Under the pieces are notes generated by a model. It ran no database searches. It had not been told where the DNA came from and saw only the letters and a program-made list of their open reading frames with translations. Made by a program: the position numbers and the translations under genes. Shown here piece by piece: positions 45,222-54,464 of a stretch of DNA of 64,000 nt. Numbering within the stretch: position 1 is the stretch's first letter; every line of letters starts with the position of its first letter. Source of the DNA: CAYRMN01 sp964425575. GTDB taxonomy: Bacteria; Patescibacteriota; Patescibacteriia; 2-12-FULL-60-25. The stretch lies in assembly GCA_964425575.1 (NCBI GenBank), contig CAYRMN010000001.1, positions 12,774 to 76,773 on the forward strand, written 5' to 3'.

Positions 45222-45348
45222 ATCACAGGTTCACGCATTGATCTATCTTCTGTGTCGATTGATCTTTTTCTTCCTATTCACATTCTGAAAATCATTTGCT
45301 ATCTTTTGTGAGCTAATACTATTTAAAATACTAACTATCTTTCATAGT

Positions 45349-45711
45349 ATGATGAATTGGAATGCACCGCCAACCGATGAAGAAGAAAATCCCGAAGATT
45401 TTGGCTTTTCAGTCATGAATTTTGGCCAAACAATGCCTTTGAATGACGATGATGATGAGGAAGTAGACGACAAGAAGAAAGCCAAAGATGATGACGATGA
45501 TAGCCCGCTTATCAAAGAAGATGAGCTGAGTCATGATACATCATCTATCAGCCCGCTAATTGGCATCCCTTCATCGTTAAACGATCCACATGATGAAATC
45601 GTGAATGAAGACGAGATTTGGGATGAACGTAAACTCTTGGATCAACTTGAGCGTCAACAGCGCTATGAAGAACCTCCACTGGGGAGCGATCTTGGTGATG
45701 AGGAGGAATAA
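45349..45711 (+). CDS. highly acidic hypothetical protein
   Basis: 120 residues dominated by Asp and Glu (runs such as NDDDDEEVDDKKKAKDDDDD at 32-51), low complexity and probably disordered. No family recognised. Supported by a promoter TTGTGA (45306) - 17 - TACTAA (45329) with an eight-base leader and by the absence of stops. Ends in a D/E-rich tail. Between rmuC (divergent) and the first cohesin protein. Confidence 0.55.
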   Translation: MMNWNAPPTDEEENPEDFGFSVMNFGQTMPLNDDDDEEVDDKKKAKDDDDDSPLIKEDELSHDTSSISPLIGIPSSLNDPHDEIVNEDEIWDERKLLDQLERQQRYEEPPLGSDLGDEEE

Positions 45712-45870
45712 ACAAAAGAAAAAAGTAATCTTGCGTCGTAAAATAAATATTTGGCATAGAGCTTAGATGCCTCATCTTCTTAAAGGTAATCATTTTATGT
45801 CAGATCGTGATTTAGGGTGTTGGAGTTGAATAAGAATGGATCAAAAATAGAAGAGTAAATAATTGTTGTG

Positions 45871-45879
45871 TGGTATTAT
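45871..45879 (+). promoter_or_regulatory. extended -10 of the cohesin gene
   Basis: TGG-TATTAT (45871-45879), seven bases before the ATG at 45887. A ggagg motif sits between the two, two bases before the ATG, too close to act as a normal ribosome site. Confidence 0.4.
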
Positions 45880-45886
45880 AGGAGGC

Positions 45887-47302
45887 ATGCGGCTTCAAGC
45901 GAGTGTATTTGTATCTGTTTACACAATAAGTCTTTTTTTATTTCCCATTGAAATATCTGCGGCACCAATTCCAGTACCCACTAGCACATCGCCCACAACG
46001 AATGCCACCGATGTCGTACCCGCGCCGCCTCCAAAAAATACAGATCCTCAAGCGACAGTCTTTTTTTCTCCCAGTTCACAAACCGTCCTTGAAGGCTCGA
46101 CCTTTGATGTCTCCGTCTATCTCAATACCCATAAAACGAGCATTAATGCGCTGGAGGTTCTTATTCGCTTTCCACCATCAAAACTGCAAATTGTCAGTCC
46201 GTCAGCTGGCAAATCACTCATTCAGCTTTGGCTGAGTCCACCATCCTATTCGCAAACAGACGGAACGATCCGTTTTGTCGGTATCATCCCAAATGGGGTT
46301 GTCACTCAAAGCGGTCTACTTTCCACCATCACGTTTAAAGCACTTGCAAATGGCGAGGCGAATCTCAGCATTGCGCCATCATCAAAAATCCTTATCAATG
46401 ATGGTCAAGGAACGGTTGCCTTTTCAGAATTGGGTCGTGCAACCTACACCATCACCCCTCAACCACCAGCCGGTGTGTCTGTTTTTTCAGATACCCATCG
46501 TTTTGAATCCACTTGGTATCAAAATAAAAATGCTGTTTTGAGCTGGGATAAAGAAGCAACCAGTACGGAATTTAGTTACGTGTTAGATGACAAGCCTTCC
46601 ACCATTCCAGATGATGTTGTTGATAGCTCAAGTACGTCGATGAGTAGTCAAAAACTGACTGATGGATTGAATTATTTTCATATCAAAGCCAATAACCGTG
46701 GGATCTGGGGCCCTGTGACTCATTTTTTACTCCGTATAGACACTCTTCCTCCCGCCGCATTTCAGCCAGGAATCGACGTTGTTGGCGAAACAGACATCAG
46801 TCGCTACTTGATTAGCTTCTTAACCACAGATTCCCTCTCTGGAATTGATCATTATGAAGTCGCCGTGATCGATAAAACGGAATCCGCCACAATTTCACCT
46901 GTGTTTATTCAAGCAGAAAGTCCATATCAACTCTCAAACCCATCTTCACATCCATTGCGAGTTATCGTGCGTGCTGTTGATGGCGCAGGCAATACGCGTG
47001 ATCAATCAGTAGATATTAATGTTGCTGCAGCCTCTACATTAAGCGCGAAGTCATTCAATTTTCTGCAAGCGAAGCTCGTTCTTATCCTGAGCGGAATTCT
47101 GATCTTTATTCTCCTCATGCTTATATTTCACTATTTATTTGGCCATCGAATCTATTCGCGTTTAAAAGAAGTCAGTCACTTAATGGAACATGAGGAAGAA
47201 ATCAAAAAAATAGAACAAGAACTACATGCCGCAGAAGCTGTTCCAAGTGAACCAAAGCCTCCAAATCAAGACAACTCCCAAAATCCCCTTATTGATGGAT
47301 AA
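45887..47302 (+). CDS. surface protein with cohesin-like domain and C-terminal anchor
   Basis: 471 residues. Signal peptide (MRLQASVF..., cleavage near AAP), Pro/Thr linker, then a cohesin-like beta domain (about 55-190: VFFSPSSQTVLEGSTFDVSVYL, then SINALEVLIRFPPSKLQIVS, ending NDGQGT). Two Ig/FnIII-like segments follow, with SGIDHYEVAV near 320 and RAVDGAGNTRDQ near 360. A C-terminal transmembrane helix (~395-418) and a short coiled coil tail anchor it. The same order recurs in the two cohesin genes at 61-64 kb. Would bind dockerin-bearing partners at the cell surface. Confidence 0.78.
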   Translation: MRLQASVFVSVYTISLFLFPIEISAAPIPVPTSTSPTTNATDVVPAPPPKNTDPQATVFFSPSSQTVLEGSTFDVSVYLNTHKTSINALEVLIRFPPSKLQIVSPSAGKSLIQLWLSPPSYSQTDGTIRFVGIIPNGVVTQSGLLSTITFKALANGEANLSIAPSSKILINDGQGTVAFSELGRATYTITPQPPAGVSVFSDTHRFESTWYQNKNAVLSWDKEATSTEFSYVLDDKPSTIPDDVVDSSSTSMSSQKLTDGLNYFHIKANNRGIWGPVTHFLLRIDTLPPAAFQPGIDVVGETDISRYLISFLTTDSLSGIDHYEVAVIDKTESATISPVFIQAESPYQLSNPSSHPLRVIVRAVDGAGNTRDQSVDINVAAASTLSAKSFNFLQAKLVLILSGILIFILLMLIFHYLFGHRIYSRLKEVSHLMEHEEEIKKIEQELHAAEAVPSEPKPPNQDNSQNPLIDG

Positions 47303-47310
47303 AATACAAA

Positions 47311-47336
47311 AAACTCTCATTAAATGAGAGTTTTTT
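47311..47336 (+). terminator. terminator of the cohesin gene
   Basis: aaactctcat-taa-atgagagttt stem followed by six T, 9 bases after the stop codon. Confidence 0.88.
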
Positions 47337-47380
47337 GTATGATCCCGATGAACCTCTCTGGCTGCGCCACGTGGAGTGAA

Positions 47381-47413
47381 CGCAAAAGCTCCCGCTTTTG
47401 CGAGAGCTTTTTA
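47381..47413 (+). terminator. second terminator-like hairpin
   Basis: cgcaaaagc-tccc-gcttttgcg, then agagcttttta. Begins the second GC-rich islet. Confidence 0.45.
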
Positions 47414-47559
47414 CATGGTCGAGACGGAGAGACCTCTCTCGAACTCACAATCAGCGTCATCACCCTGCTCGAAAGCTACATCAAGGCAAACGCGGGACTG
47501 CGTGAGGTCTTGGCGTGGTAGCCTACGGCCCCGAGCCGAGCGACGATCCCTTTCAGAGC

Positions 47560-47640
47560 CGCCCTACACCCTTTCAGGTGTAGACCCATAGCAACAAGTG
47601 CCGGTCGGGAGACCGTTTCTGTTGCTATGGGCTATTTATG
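47560..47640. ncRNA. tandem strong hairpins in the GC-rich islet
   Basis: Two hairpins side by side: ctacacc/ggtgtag (47564-47583) and a two-step stem cccatagcaaca/tgttgctatggg (47585-47631) with inner cggtc/gaccg. No coding frame explains them. Candidate structured RNA, att site or origin-like element. 47414-47559 and 47641-47740 hold no gene I can support, apart from a possible 35-codon fragment ending at 47521. Confidence 0.35.
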
Positions 47641-47742
47641 CCATGCCACCCGATTACTCGAATGGTTTAGGCATTGTGCAGATATGGTGCCGAATTTTGA
47701 GGGAGTTGGGAAGGGTGATGCTCGACAAAAAAAGCTAAAACA

Positions 47743-47802
47743 AAGAAGCGCACCGTCGAGAGACAGAGGCGCGAGGCTCCGTCAGATGACGGCGCGCTTC
47801 TT
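47743..47802 (-). terminator. hairpin terminator of the 47832-48146 gene
   Basis: Arms aagaagcgcaccgtc and gacggcgcgcttctt pair over ~13 bases; on the minus strand a T-rich stretch (ttgttttagctttttt) follows. Confidence 0.7.
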
Positions 47803-47831
47803 CTCTCGCGCGGTGCGCGAAATGAGTTGGG

Positions 47832-48146
47832 CTATACTCCCTGGATCTCAACTGGCTCGCTCTGACCTTGCCAGACCCAGGTGTCTATCGCTTCCCTTCC
47901 TCCTTGATTGTCATCCATCTGTTTTTTCCCACCGTACGCATAGCGGGCGATGTAGACGAAGAAGTGGGTGTAGTTGACGACGGCTGCGGTATGGTTGGCG
48001 TTCAGCCGCTTGATCTCTCGTGCGTTCGAGATGTCGTCCTGAGTCGGAGCCGTCCCGCGACCTCGGTTGTCTTCTTCGTGGGCGTGGCCGTATGCCACCT
48101 TACAAGTGGCGTCGCTTTGAATGATGACTCGAGTCTCTTTACTCAT
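47832..48146 (-). CDS. unknown protein of the second GC-rich islet
   Basis: 104 residues, no membrane helix or signal; a mixture of His/Asp/Arg-rich (YGHAHEEDNRGRG) and aromatic parts (YTHFFVYIARYAYGG). No family recognised. A good Shine-Dalgarno ggagg lies 9 bases before the ATG at 48146, unlike most core genes here, and a large terminator follows. Sixty bases from 48001 have 38 G+C, so it is probably part of a transferred element together with the recombinase. Confidence 0.55.
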   Translation of the reverse strand: MSKETRVIIQSDATCKVAYGHAHEEDNRGRGTAPTQDDISNAREIKRLNANHTAAVVNYTHFFVYIARYAYGGKKQMDDNQGGREAIDTWVWQGQSEPVEIQGV

Positions 48147-49862
48147 TTTTTGAGCCTCCATAGTCTATCCGAGCCGTCTGACGCTTTGAGCGTTTTGACC
48201 AACAAAAATAGCATAAAATAGGCTTTTTGTCAACCCTCATGGCATAAAACCCGCAAGTTTGGCTAAATAGTGGCAACCCGTGTCTATGCCCAGCACACCC
48301 CGTGACCTTTTGAGCATCCTACAATCACTCTCAGGAGCCCAAGACCCCCTGACGCCACCGTCCGACTTGAAGTACGTCATTTACCTGCGAAAGAGTACGG
48401 AAAACATCGATAGGCAAACCCGCTCCATTCAAGACCAGCTCATTGAGTGCCAACAGCTCGCGGACAAGCTCGGTTTGCGGGTGGTGGACGAAATCGCCGA
48501 ACGACAATCGGCTAAAGACTCGGATGCACGCATGATGTTCCGCAAGATGCTCGATGGTGCGAAGGCGGGAAAGTTTGGCGGTATCATCGCATGGCACCCT
48601 GATCGTTTGGCTCGTAACATGAAGGAAGCTGGGGAGATCATCGACCTGCTCGATCGAGGCATCATCAAGGATCTGCGTTTTGTTTCGTTCCAGTTTGAAA
48701 ACTCCCCTATTGGGAAGGTGATGCTCGGAATGGCTTTTTTGTTCGCCAAGCAGTACTCCGACAACTTGTCCGTCAACGTCCGGCGAGGCAATCGGCGTAG
48801 CCTTGAAGAAGGGCGCTACGTCGGCAAACCAAAACACGGCTACCGTCTCGATTTTGATCGCCGCCTACAGCCAGACGAGCCCTATTTTTCAATGATCCAA
48901 AAAGCCTTTGAGATGCGTCTCAAAAACAAAACGCTGGATGAGATCGCGGACTATCTCAACCAAAACGGATATCAACAATGGGTCGGAGGAACGGCAAAAC
49001 GAAAGCCGTATCACATGCGAAAGAAGCACGTCTCCGAGATCATCCGTGAGCCGATTTAGGCGGGCGTGTTGGTGTATGGCCGCGAACCCGTTGATCTTGG
49101 TCGGAAGTACGATTTTCAGCCCGCCGTTTCTGTTGAGAACTTTCTGACGATCAACAAGACCGCGGAGCTTAGAGGCGGCTTCAAACTTTCAAAAGCCATG
49201 CGGAAGATAGGTGGCGGTTCAAGAAAAGCTGACTTCCTACGAGGCATGGTGCTTTGCGGTGACTGTAGCAAAACGATGATCGTCGGTATCAGCACCAAAA
49301 AAGATAAACAGACCCGAGAAATCACCGAACGTCGCCTTTATTTCCGATGTGAAACGGAAGGATGTCCATTCAAGAATAAATCAGTACGTGGCAAAGTCCT
49401 CATGGACTTCGTACTTCAGTTTACGCGGGACAACCCATTCACCTCCAAGGAGTGCTATCAGCACTACGTCGAAGAAATGAAACGGGAAAATGAGAAGAAG
49501 GTGGTCGAGATCGAGAACGATTTACGTTCACAAAATCGCATCCTTTCAAACCTCGCAGACCGCCGTCGCCGCCTCAAGGAAAAGTTGCTTGAAGAAACAG
49601 ACCGACAGCTAACGGATGAGTTCAAGATCGACCTCAAGGAGTGCGACGCTTCAATCAAGCAAAAACAAAAGTCTGTTGAGGCTTTGAAGGCAACTCGCGA
49701 AGGAGTACATCAATCCGTTCCTACGTATGAGACTTTTCTTGAACTGTACGGAAACCTCGCGAAAAAGCTGGCTGAAACGATAGATATGCAATGGCGCGAT
49801 CAGGTCATCCGAAAGATCTTCTTGAACTTTACTGTCAAAGACAAAAAAGTGGCTTCATATAG

Positions 49863-49890
49863 CACAAAACCGCCTTTCAGCGGTTTTGTG
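49863..49890 (-). terminator. terminator of tRNA-Pro, within the recombinase frame
   Basis: Perfect 11-bp stem cacaaaaccgc-ctttca-gcggttttgtg, 20 bases beyond the CCA end of tRNA-Pro. Confidence 0.6.
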
Positions 49891-49910
49891 GGACAAGGAT
49901 CTGTCCTTGA

Positions 49911-49986
49911 TGGTCGGGCTAGTGGGACTCGAACCCACGGCCTCATCGTCCCGAACGATGCGCGCTACCAACTGCGCTATAGCCCG
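49911..49986 (-). tRNA. tRNA-Pro(CGG)
   Basis: Acceptor cgggcta/tagcccg, D-stem gcgc/gcgc, anticodon stem catcg/cgatg with loop ttcggga (anticodon CGG), T-arm gtgggttcgagtcccac, discriminator A and encoded CCA. Lies antisense within the recombinase's C-terminal frame. Confidence 0.93.
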
Positions 49987-50073
49987 TTAAAGATATTATA
50001 AAAAAATCGTGTGTGGCTGTGCGAGCGTATCAAACTCCACAAAATTGAGCAACTCGGCTACAGTGACTCACGT

Positions 50074-51288
50074 ATGTCAATCTCAAAATTTCTCCCAACC
50101 CTCTTTCTGAGCCTATTCCTGCTCACTCAGAATATTCTCCCTGTACGAGCAGCAAATACCTCCACTGATTTCACGAGCGTAACAAGTTCAAATGACCCGA
50201 CCGTTCAAAAAACAGATGGCTCCTATGAACAAGCTATCGTACGTAAAACTGAATTTACTTCCACCAACACGGACCATGGCGGTCAACAGCAAAAAACCTA
50301 TACTATTGAATTTTTAACGGGTCCACTTAAAAATAAACTCCACGTACTTTCTAATGAAATTAACGCTAATCCCTATAATCTTAATCCTGATATAGGTGAT
50401 CGTGTGGTTATCTTATTGCAAGTAGACCCAACTGGTGGGCCGCCACTCGCCTATCTTGAAGGCTACGACCGACGTGTTGCTTTGTTGTGGCTAGCAATTT
50501 TATTTGTTTTCACGCTTGTCCTCTTGGCGGGTTGGCAAGGCGCAAAAGTAGCCTTTTCTATCGCTATCTCCATTGCGTTAATTGTGTGGGTTCTTATCCC
50601 CTCTTTCCTCCATGGGTTAAACCCGGTTGCTGTCGCTGGGTTATTGAGTGTTGTATTAACAGGTATTTCAGGGGTGCTCTCAACGGGTTGGAATAAAAAA
50701 ACCTTCGTTAACATGGTTGGAACTCTAGGCGGTGTCATCGTTGCGTATGCCATATCCTCCATCTTCAGCTCCTGGGCACACCTGGGCGGACTTTCCACTG
50801 AAGATGATCGAATCTTTTTTGAGAAAAATCCTTTACTAAACCCGACTGGATTAATGTTTGCCGGTATTATTATTGCTTCCATGGGTGTCGTAGAAGATGT
50901 TGCTGTTTCAATTACCTCTGGAGTTTGGGAGGTGCTACGCGCCAATCACCGCCTACGTGTTAAAGAGCTTTTTCGCTCAGGAATGGTTGTAGGACGGGAT
51001 CATATGAGCGCACTCGCGAATACCCTTATTTTCGCATATGTAGGGGCCTCTCTCTCGACGTTGCTTCTCTATTCTCAATATGGGGGCTCATGGCTCAAAT
51101 TTCTCAATTTTGACAGCGTGGTGGATGAAGTGATCCGCTCCCTCTCCGGAACGATTGGGCTTATCTTTACTGTTCCCATTACCGCCTTACTTGCTGCCGT
51201 TATCGCTTCACGAAGCCTGCAAGCAGTCGATCCAATTCGACAAGCCACGACCTGGAAATCCGACCGAGCTCAGCTCAACCAAGAATAA
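50074..51288 (+). CDS. YibE/F-family membrane protein
   Basis: 404 residues: signal peptide (MSISKFLPTLF...), an extracytoplasmic domain (~25-145), then seven to eight helices. The C-terminal half carries the YibE/F signature: MGVVEDVAVSITSGVWEV near 270 and RSGMVVGRDHMSALANTLIFAYVG near 297-320. Function of the family is not established. ATG at 50074; an upstream ATG at 50011 would add a non-signal extension. Its 3' end overlaps that of the convergent nuclease by 19 bases. Confidence 0.85.
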   Translation: MSISKFLPTLFLSLFLLTQNILPVRAANTSTDFTSVTSSNDPTVQKTDGSYEQAIVRKTEFTSTNTDHGGQQQKTYTIEFLTGPLKNKLHVLSNEINANPYNLNPDIGDRVVILLQVDPTGGPPLAYLEGYDRRVALLWLAILFVFTLVLLAGWQGAKVAFSIAISIALIVWVLIPSFLHGLNPVAVAGLLSVVLTGISGVLSTGWNKKTFVNMVGTLGGVIVAYAISSIFSSWAHLGGLSTEDDRIFFEKNPLLNPTGLMFAGIIIASMGVVEDVAVSITSGVWEVLRANHRLRVKELFRSGMVVGRDHMSALANTLIFAYVGASLSTLLLYSQYGGSWLKFLNFDSVVDEVIRSLSGTIGLIFTVPITALLAAVIASRSLQAVDPIRQATTWKSDRAQLNQE

Positions 51289-52739
51289 GGAACAGTGTAA
51301 CTCTTTCGTTCCTTCGCAAACGCAGTTAGCCAATCTTTCAATACAGCTGTGGCTCGTACATCATCCTGATTATAGAAGATGACAGCTTCAAGAAGACTTC
51401 GATCGCCCGTGGTAAGATACTCTTCAAATACATCAATTGATTGGCTACCCCCTTTTACCGAGCCCGACCAAGTGTACCCAAGAAAAGAAGCAATGTATTT
51501 CAAACCGTAAAAATAGAGAGGAAAAACGACCGAGGACAGGGTTATTTCTTTTATATCAATCATGTTTGATCGAAATTTATCCAGCCAAGGAGTAGCACCG
51601 TATCTTCGCTCTAAAAGGGCGAGACGCTGACATTCATAGGGAGAAAAATGATACACCGCGTATTCTGCGGGCAATGTTTCGATCCATCCTAAAAATGCCC
51701 GCCACATCTTCTCTTCTTCATCAAGCGTAGCAGCGAGAAAAGGCAGATAACGTTCACCTTCTTCGTCACGAATCCAAAAACCATACAAATAATCTCGATC
51801 ATGAGGCGGATCGCTTTCAATATCAAAAAAGAGCTCGACCGTTTTTATCGGCAGACGGACAGGTTCTCGCACAATCACCGCCTGAGACAAAAGCGCCTGG
51901 GCCTGAAACTTTAAGACCTGTAGACCATGCGCGCGCAACCCTGGAGCCTTCCCATCAAGCGCGTCTGGATCGAGTTTGGCCGCGTGCTCTATTGTAGCGA
52001 CACCCAACGAGCGCAGTGAAGCTAGTTTCTTCGCATCAACATTCGCTAGTAGAGCAATATCATGACTCTTTTCCGCCAACTGCTGACACAGATGACCCCA
52101 TGGTCCAGTATCAAAACAGCTTTTTCGCAATGCAAGCGGCGGACAGTGTCCCGCTCGAATGGATTCAAGCTCATGCAAAACCTCATCAAACTCAACGTCT
52201 AACTGATTCAATGTCCAAGAAAGAAGCTCCCCATCACAGGTATACACATAACCCTCCGTATTTGCTCGTCCCTGCAGACGCTCAAGTAGACGCGCATAGA
52301 ATAGAGCCTGTAGTTTTTGGTATTTTTCAATAGCGTGTGTTGATTTGATATCAAGCGCGACATAATTCCAATTTCCGATATTTGATTCACCGTCTCGTCG
52401 CTCAAGCAGATCGGGTTTAGCAATCCATTCACCATCAATCAAGGTGCCCCCATAAATAAGAGGGACTCCTTGCTCCATAAGCTTCAAGGTTTCCCGTCCA
52501 TCTTGCACAATATCTCTGGAATGAGGCGCGTCTGTTAAATGATTTTCTGAATGGAAGCGCTGCAGTAACTCGCGCTCATTCAATACACCATGCTCAAGTC
52601 GACCCATTTCTAGAGGTCCAAATAATCTTTTATGAGCTTGTTCATCTTGCGTCGTAAAACGATCAAAATATGGCCAGTGCGGGCATTGAAGGATTTTATA
52701 AAAATCAGTGGCTGACAAAAAATCGAGCTCGTTCTTCAT
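51270..52739 (-). CDS. TM0106-type RecB-like nuclease with RNase H-like domain
   Basis: 489 residues. The N-terminal PD-(D/E)XK nuclease shows LQCPHWPYF near 18, GEWIAKPDLLE near 104 (catalytic Asp) and VALDIKST near 126 (DxK). A helix-hairpin-helix-like stretch (SLRSLGVATIEHAAKL) follows near 240. The C-terminal domain is RNase_H_2: ELFFDIESDP near 306 (DxE) and FYNQDDVRAT near 463. The architecture matches the TM0106 family, thought to act in DNA or RNA processing and linked with CRISPR-era Cas4-like nucleases; no CRISPR is seen here. Confidence 0.8.
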   Translation of the reverse strand: MKNELDFLSATDFYKILQCPHWPYFDRFTTQDEQAHKRLFGPLEMGRLEHGVLNERELLQRFHSENHLTDAPHSRDIVQDGRETLKLMEQGVPLIYGGTLIDGEWIAKPDLLERRDGESNIGNWNYVALDIKSTHAIEKYQKLQALFYARLLERLQGRANTEGYVYTCDGELLSWTLNQLDVEFDEVLHELESIRAGHCPPLALRKSCFDTGPWGHLCQQLAEKSHDIALLANVDAKKLASLRSLGVATIEHAAKLDPDALDGKAPGLRAHGLQVLKFQAQALLSQAVIVREPVRLPIKTVELFFDIESDPPHDRDYLYGFWIRDEEGERYLPFLAATLDEEEKMWRAFLGWIETLPAEYAVYHFSPYECQRLALLERRYGATPWLDKFRSNMIDIKEITLSSVVFPLYFYGLKYIASFLGYTWSGSVKGGSQSIDVFEEYLTTGDRSLLEAVIFYNQDDVRATAVLKDWLTAFAKERKSYTVPYSWLS

Positions 52740-52811
52740 GATGGTAGTTTGACCGAAAAAACAAAAAGCGACAATGTGATTGGAGCAAAAAACCTGTTAT
52801 GCTGCATGTCT

Positions 52812-53603
52812 ATGTCACTCAAGCACATAAAAGGACTGATGCTGATACCGGTCTTCGTAGGACTTGGTTCAGGTTGCCGAGTAAATACCATCACCCAAAC
52901 GCCCACTACAAGCGCTCCCTCCTCATGGCAAACAATAGAAACAGGAGCAGCGCGTCGTGAATACTCGCTCTCAAGTTCAACGAATACGATTTTGATCCTT
53001 TATCGTTTTGACCCTGCATCATTTCAGTTTCATTGGGCTGCCGATTCCTCCCCCCACTCACTCGTTGATTGGATGCGTCAAAATCCAAAGGCAGCGCTTC
53101 TGAGTAATGGAGTCTATTTTCAAGAAAACTTCTCACCAGCAGGTACCCTCATCACCCAAGGTAAAAGACTTCAAAACACAGCATTCGACCTTGATAAGAC
53201 AGCATATCTTATCCTCTCCCCCGCTCCTCATATCGTAGACACGGCACACGAGAAGCTAGATACAGCACTCCTTCAAGAAGCGGCACAAAGCTATCCTCTT
53301 TTCATTTCTAATGGGGAGCCTGCCATTTCGCGGGAGGGACGACAAATGGCACGAAGAACAATTGTTGGGTTCGATCAAGATCGTCAGTTCTACATCGGTG
53401 TTATTCCCTATGGTGAGGTGAGCCTCTATGAGCTCATGCGCTCTTTACTCAAAATGGATGTTCATTGGACATATGCACTGAATCTAGACGGAGGTCCTTC
53501 AACGGGCTTAGTGTCCAACTTCCCCACGCTCCACGAATCAATTCCTAGCTATACCACTATCCCGAATATTTTAGTGGTTGAAAAAAAGGGTGATCCCTCC
53601 TAA
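52812..53603 (+). CDS. phosphodiester glycosidase (NAGPA/DUF2233) domain lipoprotein
   Basis: 263 residues. Lipoprotein signal ending LGSGC (Cys near 21). The NAGPA domain begins near REYSLSS; LLSNGVYF near 95 and IVGFDQDRQFYIGVIPYGEVSLYEL near 170-195, then ALNLDGGPSTGLV near 225, are family hallmarks (NLDGGxSS). Members hydrolyse phosphodiester-linked sugars or bind exopolysaccharide. It should sit outside on the membrane. ATG at 52812 is nine bases after a TATGCT box (52798-52803); ATG at 52806 is also possible. Confidence 0.78.
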   Translation: MSLKHIKGLMLIPVFVGLGSGCRVNTITQTPTTSAPSSWQTIETGAARREYSLSSSTNTILILYRFDPASFQFHWAADSSPHSLVDWMRQNPKAALLSNGVYFQENFSPAGTLITQGKRLQNTAFDLDKTAYLILSPAPHIVDTAHEKLDTALLQEAAQSYPLFISNGEPAISREGRQMARRTIVGFDQDRQFYIGVIPYGEVSLYELMRSLLKMDVHWTYALNLDGGPSTGLVSNFPTLHESIPSYTTIPNILVVEKKGDPS

Positions 53604-53848
53604 TCTTTCCGCACAACCACGATGGTACAGTTTGTCATAAGAGCTGCTAGCGCTCCAACCGCCGCTAGCATGGGCGCAATCACTGCCCCTACTGCTCCGA
53701 GCGTCAGCGGAATCTCAACGACTACCTCCTCTTTCTCATTTTTAATAATAATACGACGTGCATTCCCCTCTTTGATGAGTTGCTTTACGCGTTTCAACAA
53801 ATCTTCGCCCGAGACTTTAAATTCCTGACGATCGGTATTATTTGGCAT
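53600..53848 (-). CDS. DUF4342-domain protein
   Basis: 82 residues that match the DUF4342 pattern throughout: VSGEDLLKRVKQLIKEGNARRIIIKNE (split across 13-39), VVVEIPLTLGAVGAVIAP and a C-terminal CTIVVVRKD, with a hydrophobic Ala/Gly-rich middle that could span the membrane. Function unknown. Its stop overlaps the stop of the convergent NAGPA gene by 4 bases. Confidence 0.8.
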   Translation of the reverse strand: MPNNTDRQEFKVSGEDLLKRVKQLIKEGNARRIIIKNEKEEVVVEIPLTLGAVGAVIAPMLAAVGALAALMTNCTIVVVRKD

Positions 53849-53951
53849 ATCAATACAAAGAATAAGGCATGAATAGGTTCAGCATACTCAAATGTAGGAC
53901 GGAAAGAAAGGGGTTGCCTCTTCTACGCGAAGAAGACACTATACCTGTGCT

Positions 53952-54464
53952 ATGCGTCTCCCAAAACGACAATCACAGCTACTCAGACAACAACATGAAC
54001 CAACTGGGCCGCTACACATGACTGCTACAGCGTTGCAGCGCTTGAAAGATGAGATCGAGCGCCTGCAAACCCATGATCGCCCACAGGCTGTTGAAGACGT
54101 GTCGCGCTCTGTTCAGCTCGGCGATTTATCTGAAAATGCAGAATATCAAGAAGCAAAATCAAGACTCGCCCGTATTGATGGACGACTCTTTTCCCTACAG
54201 GAAAAAATTAAACGAGCACAACTTATCCAATCAAATACATCTCAAAACGGTCAAATCCAGCTTGGATCAACGGTTACTCTCAAAAACGGTACCGAGCAAA
54301 AAACCTATTACATCGTCGGACCACATGAAACGAACCCTGAGCGAGGACGTATTTCACACCTTTCTCCACTTGGCTCGGCGCTGGTGGGGCACATTATTGG
54401 CGATGTAGTCACGGTGCAGACTCCAAGCAGAGAAATAGCCTACCTTATTCTAAACGTCATTTGA
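53952..54464 (+). CDS. GreA/GreB-family protein, second copy
   Basis: 170 residues. An extra basic head (MRLPKRQSQLLRQQHE) precedes a GreA-like coiled coil (about 25-90, with GDLSENAEYQEAKSRLAR) and a C-terminal domain (GPHETNPERGRISHLSPLG). It keeps the tip motif, so it probably binds the RNA-polymerase secondary channel. A -10-like TATACC (53940-53945) lies six bases before the ATG. Closer to GreA than GreB by the DLSENAEY motif. A paralogue of the gene at 35333 with a possibly specialised role. Confidence 0.82.
   Translation: MRLPKRQSQLLRQQHEPTGPLHMTATALQRLKDEIERLQTHDRPQAVEDVSRSVQLGDLSENAEYQEAKSRLARIDGRLFSLQEKIKRAQLIQSNTSQNGQIQLGSTVTLKNGTEQKTYYIVGPHETNPERGRISHLSPLGSALVGHIIGDVVTVQTPSREIAYLILNVI

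Larger units (their letters stand above)
48286..50001 (+). pseudogene. large serine recombinase interrupted by an in-frame TAG
   Basis: Serine-recombinase catalytic domain with YLRKSTE (Ser in residues 25-35 region), RSIQDQL, HPDRLARN, and a Recombinase domain (GKPKHGYRL). After SEIIREPI the codon is TAG (49057-49059) where relatives have Tyr (DPIYAGVLVYG), then the frame continues unbroken: zinc ribbon (CGDC ... CETEGC), coiled coil and tail, to 50001. Together 571 codons. Nonsense mutation, error, or amber read-through. The tail reads through a terminator and the tRNA-Pro gene on the other strand, as integrases inserted at a tRNA 3' end often do. GTG at 48280 is an alternative start. Confidence 0.8.

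Noticed and set aside
47324..47521. Plus-strand 65-codon frame ending in ESYIKANAGLREVLAW
   Set aside because: Starts in a terminator and reads through another hairpin; only the last ~35 codons look protein-like, perhaps a gene remnant.
49057..49059. Alternative genetic code (TAG or TGA as sense)
   Set aside because: TAG ends nrdA, ftsI and the lipoprotein; TGA ends tgt, EamA-upstream nuclease and others. Standard code fits.
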